64,000 nt of DNA. It comes from Rhizobium sp. L1K21. Its GTDB lineage: Bacteria; Pseudomonadota; Alphaproteobacteria; Rhizobiales; Rhizobiaceae. A program made the translations under genes and the position numbers. This document shows, piece after piece, positions 60,895-64,000 of the stretch (positions within the stretch are counted from its first letter, which is position 1; every line of letters starts with the position of its first letter). The DNA lies in assembly GCF_024055895.1 (NCBI RefSeq), contig NZ_JAMXLE010000001.1:992001-1056000 (forward strand). Direction: 5' to 3'. A model generated the notes under the pieces. It saw only the letters and a list, made by a program, of their open reading frames with translations. It was not told the DNA's origin and did not search any database.

Positions 60895-62754
60895 CTATTT
60901 GAGCGTTATCTTTTTATCATCTTTGCTGCCCCTCTTGAACAACCCTTTCAGATTGCCCCAGAGCTCCACCTTGACGCCATGACGTTTCATGATGACGCTC
61001 TGCTGGATGATCGAGAGTGTGTTGTTCCATGCCCAGTAGATGACAAGACCTGCCGGGAAAGAGGCCAGCATGAACGTGAAGACCACCGGCATCCAGGTGA
61101 AGATCATGGCCTGCGCCGGGTCGGGTGGCGTCGGGTTCATGCGCATCTGCAAGAACATGGTGATGCCCATGATGATCGGCCATACGCCAAGATGCAGGAA
61201 GGTCGGCGCTTCGAAAGGCAGGAGACCGAACAGGTTGACAATGGTTGTCGGGTCGGGCGCAGACAGGTCCTTGATCCAGCCGAAGAAGGGCGCGTGACGC
61301 ATTTCAATCGTCACGTAGATGACCTTGTAGAGCGAGAAGAAGACCGGAATCTGCAGCAGCACCGGCCAGCAGCCCGCGACAGGATTGATCTTTTCTTCCT
61401 TGTAAAGCTGCATGGTGGCCTGCTGAAGGGCCATGCGGTCGTCGCCATATTTCTGCTTCAGCTCTTCCATCTTTGGCTGCATACGCTTCATATTGGCCAT
61501 GGAGGCATATTGCTTGCTGGCCAGCGGGAAGAAGATGCCCTTGATGATGATGGTGGTGGCAAGGATCGCCAGGCCGAAATTGCCAAGGAAGCGATAGAGG
61601 AAGTCCATCAGCTTGAACATTGGCTTGGTGAGGAAGTAGAACCAGCCCCAGTCGATCAGACGGTCGAAGCTTGGAATACGATAGTCTTCCGCGGCCACGG
61701 CGCTCTGGCTGGGAAAGAGCTGATCGAACCAGGATGTGCTGGCGGCATAGCCGTCAACAACGGGAACTTCCTTGGCGCCTGCAAATGCGAGGCTCTTGAA
61801 TTCCACCGTTGCGCCCGGTGCCACATCAACGCCAGCCGTCTTGAAATCCGCCTGGAAGCGCGGCGTGCCGTCGTTGAAATGGGAGTAGCGCGCATCGTAG
61901 GTGAGATCCTGCGGCGGAATGATGGTTGCCGCCCAGTATTTGTCGGTAATGCCGAGCCAGCCGGTGGAAACGCCGTTGAAGGATGAGTTCTCATCTTCGG
62001 CGGAGGAATATTTGACTTCCTTCAGACCGTTTTCGCCGAGCCAGCCGGTGAAGCCTTCATGGATGACATAAGTGGAGGCATGGTCGGGCGCGCGGTAGCG
62101 CGTCACGCGGCCATATTCGGCAATGGAGGCAGCGGCTGAGCCGTTGTTCGTGACCTCATCGGCAAAGGAGAACATGTAATGCGCATCGACAGAAATGGTG
62201 CGCTTGAATGTAAGGCCTTCGCCATTGTCATAAGTGAGTGTGACCGGCGTGTCCGGCGTCAGCGTCGGGTTGCCTTCAACGGTCCAGACCGTATTCGGGC
62301 CGGGCATGTTGTTGGCGCCGACATAACCGAATTCCGCGAAATAACCGTCAGACGTTTTTGCCGGGTTGAGCAGCGTGATCAGTGGGCTCGTGGGATCCAC
62401 TGTCTCGTGATAGTCCTTCAGGTGAAGGTCGTCGAGGCGGGCGCCGGTGAGATTGATCGAGCCGGAAAGCGACGGTGTGTCAATTTGAATGCGCTTGCCT
62501 TCGGCAATGGCCGCATCACGCGAGATCACGCTTGCAGAACCACTGGCCGACGGTGTGTCGCCGGAAACCTGCGCCGAACCGGCTGCTGGCGTCTGCGGGT
62601 TTGCTGTTGTGTCACCGGAGGCCTGCGTCTGCGCGGCCTGCTCAGATGCAGCGCGCTCGGCCTGCATTTTCGGCCCCATATAAAAATACTGCCAGCCAAA
62701 TAGGATGATCACGGACAGCGCAATGGCAATGAAATAATTGCGGTTATTTTCCAT
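60895..62754 (-). CDS. yidC: Membrane protein insertase YidC
   Basis: A 619-residue inner-membrane protein. One N-terminal helix ([20 protein letters not shown]) leads to a large periplasmic domain (about 60-370, including an Ala/Thr/Gln/Ser-rich linker) and five C-terminal helices with the conserved QLKMQ-like [17 protein letters not shown] region, and [20 protein letters not shown]. YidC inserts and folds membrane proteins with or without SecYEG. The ATG at 62752-62754 ([10 protein letters not shown]) is the family start. It overlaps rnpA by 11 bases. Confidence 0.97.
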   Translation of the reverse strand: MENNRNYFIAIALSVIILFGWQYFYMGPKMQAERAASEQAAQTQASGDTTANPQTPAAGSAQVSGDTPSASGSASVISRDAAIAEGKRIQIDTPSLSGSINLTGARLDDLHLKDYHETVDPTSPLITLLNPAKTSDGYFAEFGYVGANNMPGPNTVWTVEGNPTLTPDTPVTLTYDNGEGLTFKRTISVDAHYMFSFADEVTNNGSAAASIAEYGRVTRYRAPDHASTYVIHEGFTGWLGENGLKEVKYSSAEDENSSFNGVSTGWLGITDKYWAATIIPPQDLTYDARYSHFNDGTPRFQADFKTAGVDVAPGATVEFKSLAFAGAKEVPVVDGYAASTSWFDQLFPSQSAVAAEDYRIPSFDRLIDWGWFYFLTKPMFKLMDFLYRFLGNFGLAILATTIIIKGIFFPLASKQYASMANMKRMQPKMEELKQKYGDDRMALQQATMQLYKEEKINPVAGCWPVLLQIPVFFSLYKVIYVTIEMRHAPFFGWIKDLSAPDPTTIVNLFGLLPFEAPTFLHLGVWPIIMGITMFLQMRMNPTPPDPAQAMIFTWMPVVFTFMLASFPAGLVIYWAWNNTLSIIQQSVIMKRHGVKVELWGNLKGLFKRGSKDDKKITLK

Positions 62755-63160
62755 CGGTCTTTCCCGGGCGGCCAACGTCTGGCCGTTTCTCTCTTTGTTT
62801 TCCGGCGATACGATCGGTAATCGTCCGGGTCAGGTCCTCGAATGAGGCGTTCAGGGCGTCTCTTCGCGCGACGACCACATAGTCATGTCCAGGCTTCATT
62901 GCAAACTGCGCAGAAAGACGCACGACCTCTTTCAGTCGTCGGCGCATGCGATTTCGTTCAACCGCATTGCCATGTTTCTTTGTGACGGTAAAGCCGACAC
63001 GGGGAGGGGTTTGCGGTTCGCCGCGGTCGAGCACTTCAATCAGGACATAAGGCCCGCGAAGTTTGTAACCGCCGCGAACACGCAAAAACTCCGGCCGGCT
63101 TTTCAGCCGCCCGGCAGCTTTTGTGGTTTTTTCAGACGTCTTGAGCCCGCCATGTTGCAT
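62744..63160 (-). CDS. rnpA: Ribonuclease P protein component
   Basis: A 138-residue basic protein that assists RNase P RNA in maturing tRNA 5' ends. The signature is clear: [20 protein letters not shown] and [14 protein letters not shown], including the RNR box ([11 protein letters not shown]). The preceding [20 protein letters not shown] is the usual substrate-binding N-terminal part. The ATG at 63158-63160 is chosen because the sequence before it is not protein-like. It lies between rpmH and yidC (11-base overlap with yidC). Confidence 0.95.
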   Translation of the reverse strand: MQHGGLKTSEKTTKAAGRLKSRPEFLRVRGGYKLRGPYVLIEVLDRGEPQTPPRVGFTVTKKHGNAVERNRMRRRLKEVVRLSAQFAMKPGHDYVVVARRDALNASFEDLTRTITDRIAGKQREKRPDVGRPGKTDGK

Positions 63161-63174
63161 CGGGCCGGCCTGCC

Positions 63175-63315
63175 TTAGGCTGAAAGACGCTTGCGACCGC
63201 GTGTACGGCGAGCGGTGAGAACCTTGCGGCCACCCTTGGTTGCCATGCGGGAACGGAAGCCGTGACGGCGCTTGCGAACAAGCTTGGACGGCTGGTAGGT
63301 ACGCTTCGTAGACAT
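63175..63315 (-). CDS. rpmH: 50S ribosomal protein L34
   Basis: A 46-residue, highly basic ribosomal protein of the large subunit. The minus-strand frame reads [20 protein letters not shown] and continues through [20 protein letters not shown] to KRLSA and a TAA at 63175-63177; this is the L34 pattern in full and of normal length. It is the first gene of rpmH-rnpA-yidC-engB; rnpA starts 14 bases after its stop. Confidence 0.98.
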   Translation of the reverse strand: MSTKRTYQPSKLVRKRRHGFRSRMATKGGRKVLTARRTRGRKRLSA

Positions 63316-63570
63316 TTATTTTAACACCGCGGTGTGCGGCCCTTCTTGAATTCTGCAATTGATGCAGGGAGCGTTGATCCGTCATTTGAGGCCAGCGCTC
63401 ATTCGCCAGCCCCCGGACTGCGCGGGTTCATAGGGGCAAGTGGTCAAAAAGTCAATCGGCGGGGCCGTGATCAAAGCCCTGCTTTTCTAAGAGAAAGCTT
63501 TCCAATAATCAGCAGAGTCTTTAAAACACTGCAAAGGCAATACGAATTCGAACAAGGACAGACGCGGCGT

Positions 63571-64000
63571 ATGAGCGGCAGTGACTTGCATTCCGGCGCT
63601 AACGCTACCGTGCCACGCCGTATGGCCGGCTTTTTCGGCGGGCTTTCCGGAAAGCTCCTGAGCCTGACCATTCTGGCGGTGATGATTGCCGAAGTCGCCA
63701 TTTTCGTGCCGTCGGTGGCCAACAAGCGCAATACATGGCTCAAGGAGCAGCTTCGCGTTGCCGCCGTTGCTTCCATTGTCATCGACGGTCTGCAGCACAG
63801 CAAACTGCCAGATGCGCTGCGCGATGACACGCTGATGGCGACAGGCGTGAAGGTGATTGTGCTCGAGCGGGACGGCACACGGCGTCTGATTGCCGCAACC
63901 GACATGCCGCCCGAGGTCGACAAACAATATGACCTCACCGAGATGAAGCCGCTGAACGCTATCCGGGCTGCCTTCGACGAGCTTCTGTTCGGCGGCGGGC
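63571..64000 (+). CDS. Sensor histidine kinase-type membrane protein (N-terminal fragment)
   Basis: The reading frame from ATG 63571 stays open to the window end, giving 143 residues. It starts MSGSDLHSGANATVPRRMAG and has one strong membrane helix (SLTILAVMIAEVAIFVPSVA), followed by a periplasmic-looking part (RNTWLKEQLRVAAVASIVID, LPDALRDDTLMATGVKVIVL). This is the layout of a two-helix membrane sensor before its HAMP and kinase domains, and a sensor histidine kinase lies beside rpmH in Brucellaceae as I recall. The kinase region is outside the window, so the call is provisional. AAGGACAG lies 7-14 bases upstream. Confidence 0.7.
   Translation, partial: MSGSDLHSGANATVPRRMAGFFGGLSGKLLSLTILAVMIAEVAIFVPSVANKRNTWLKEQLRVAAVASIVIDGLQHSKLPDALRDDTLMATGVKVIVLERDGTRRLIAATDMPPEVDKQYDLTEMKPLNAIRAAFDELLFGGG

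Noticed and set aside
60577-61986. 469-codon open frame on the plus strand
   Set aside because: Antisense to engB and yidC, both with full motifs; the frame crosses the terminator between them and lacks a plausible start.

Overview
The window is a gene-dense, GC-rich stretch of an alphaproteobacterial chromosome. Gene content and order point to the Brucellaceae (Brucella/Ochrobactrum and relatives): rpmH-rnpA-yidC-engB with argB nearby, dapD/dapE near truA-fmt-def, cmk next to rpsA, a cobalamin riboswitch ahead of a CbiM-like permease, a BP26-like SIMPL protein, and short palindromic repeats of the type common in Rhizobiales intergenic DNA. The species call is inference; no rRNA, plasmid replication gene, insertion sequence or CRISPR array is visible.

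Layout. 1-6 kb: the end of carA, a nuclease-like gene and a MATE pump, an arsC-like/ybaK/M29-peptidase operon, and a receiver-kinase protein whose phosphoacceptor His is replaced by Gln. 6-12 kb: a tRNA with CAU anticodon, a secreted SIMPL protein, YjbQ, xseA, and an isolated two-gene phage-like unit resembling the head-spike pair of gene transfer agents. 12-20 kb: cell-envelope genes (GT-C-type membrane protein, GtrA, LysM protein), an oxidoreductase, a ZntB-like transporter, an isochorismatase/GlxA-type regulator operon and an RNase D-like exonuclease. 20-27 kb: the B12 riboswitch with CbiM-like and DUF817 genes, an MHYT-GGDEF-EAL protein and a Rhizobiales-type hypothetical protein with a structured leader. 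27-34 kb: rpsA and cmk, then a low-GC pocket with a HEPN-type gene (TIGR02391 family), and a strip rich in palindromic repeats ending at a cold-shock gene. 34-41 kb: ribokinase, RmuC, a globin-coupled chemoreceptor, agmatinase and def-fmt-truA. 41-48 kb: a small low-GC island with a DUF6602-like gene, a Rieske oxygenase and the dapD-DUF805-dapE-YIP1 run. 47-57 kb: a LOG-family protein, hydrolase, nucleotidase, regulators, a standalone SPINDLY/OGT-type glycosyltransferase, and a TetR/DHA2 efflux operon with a perfect palindromic operator beside the regulator start. 57-64 kb: argB, an ECF sigma/anti-sigma/fasciclin module, then engB-yidC-rnpA-rpmH and the beginning of a membrane sensor kinase that runs off the window.

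Most of the window is conserved core. The accessory or less-explained pieces are the spike pair (10.0-11.7 kb), the HEPN pocket (29.9-31.0 kb), the repeat strip (28.9-33.1 kb), the DUF6602 island (41.2-42.9 kb), the sigma/fasciclin module (58.1-60.0 kb) and the riboswitch-controlled membrane pair (20.4-22.3 kb). All family assignments come from reading translated sequence and recalled family features; no database search was run.
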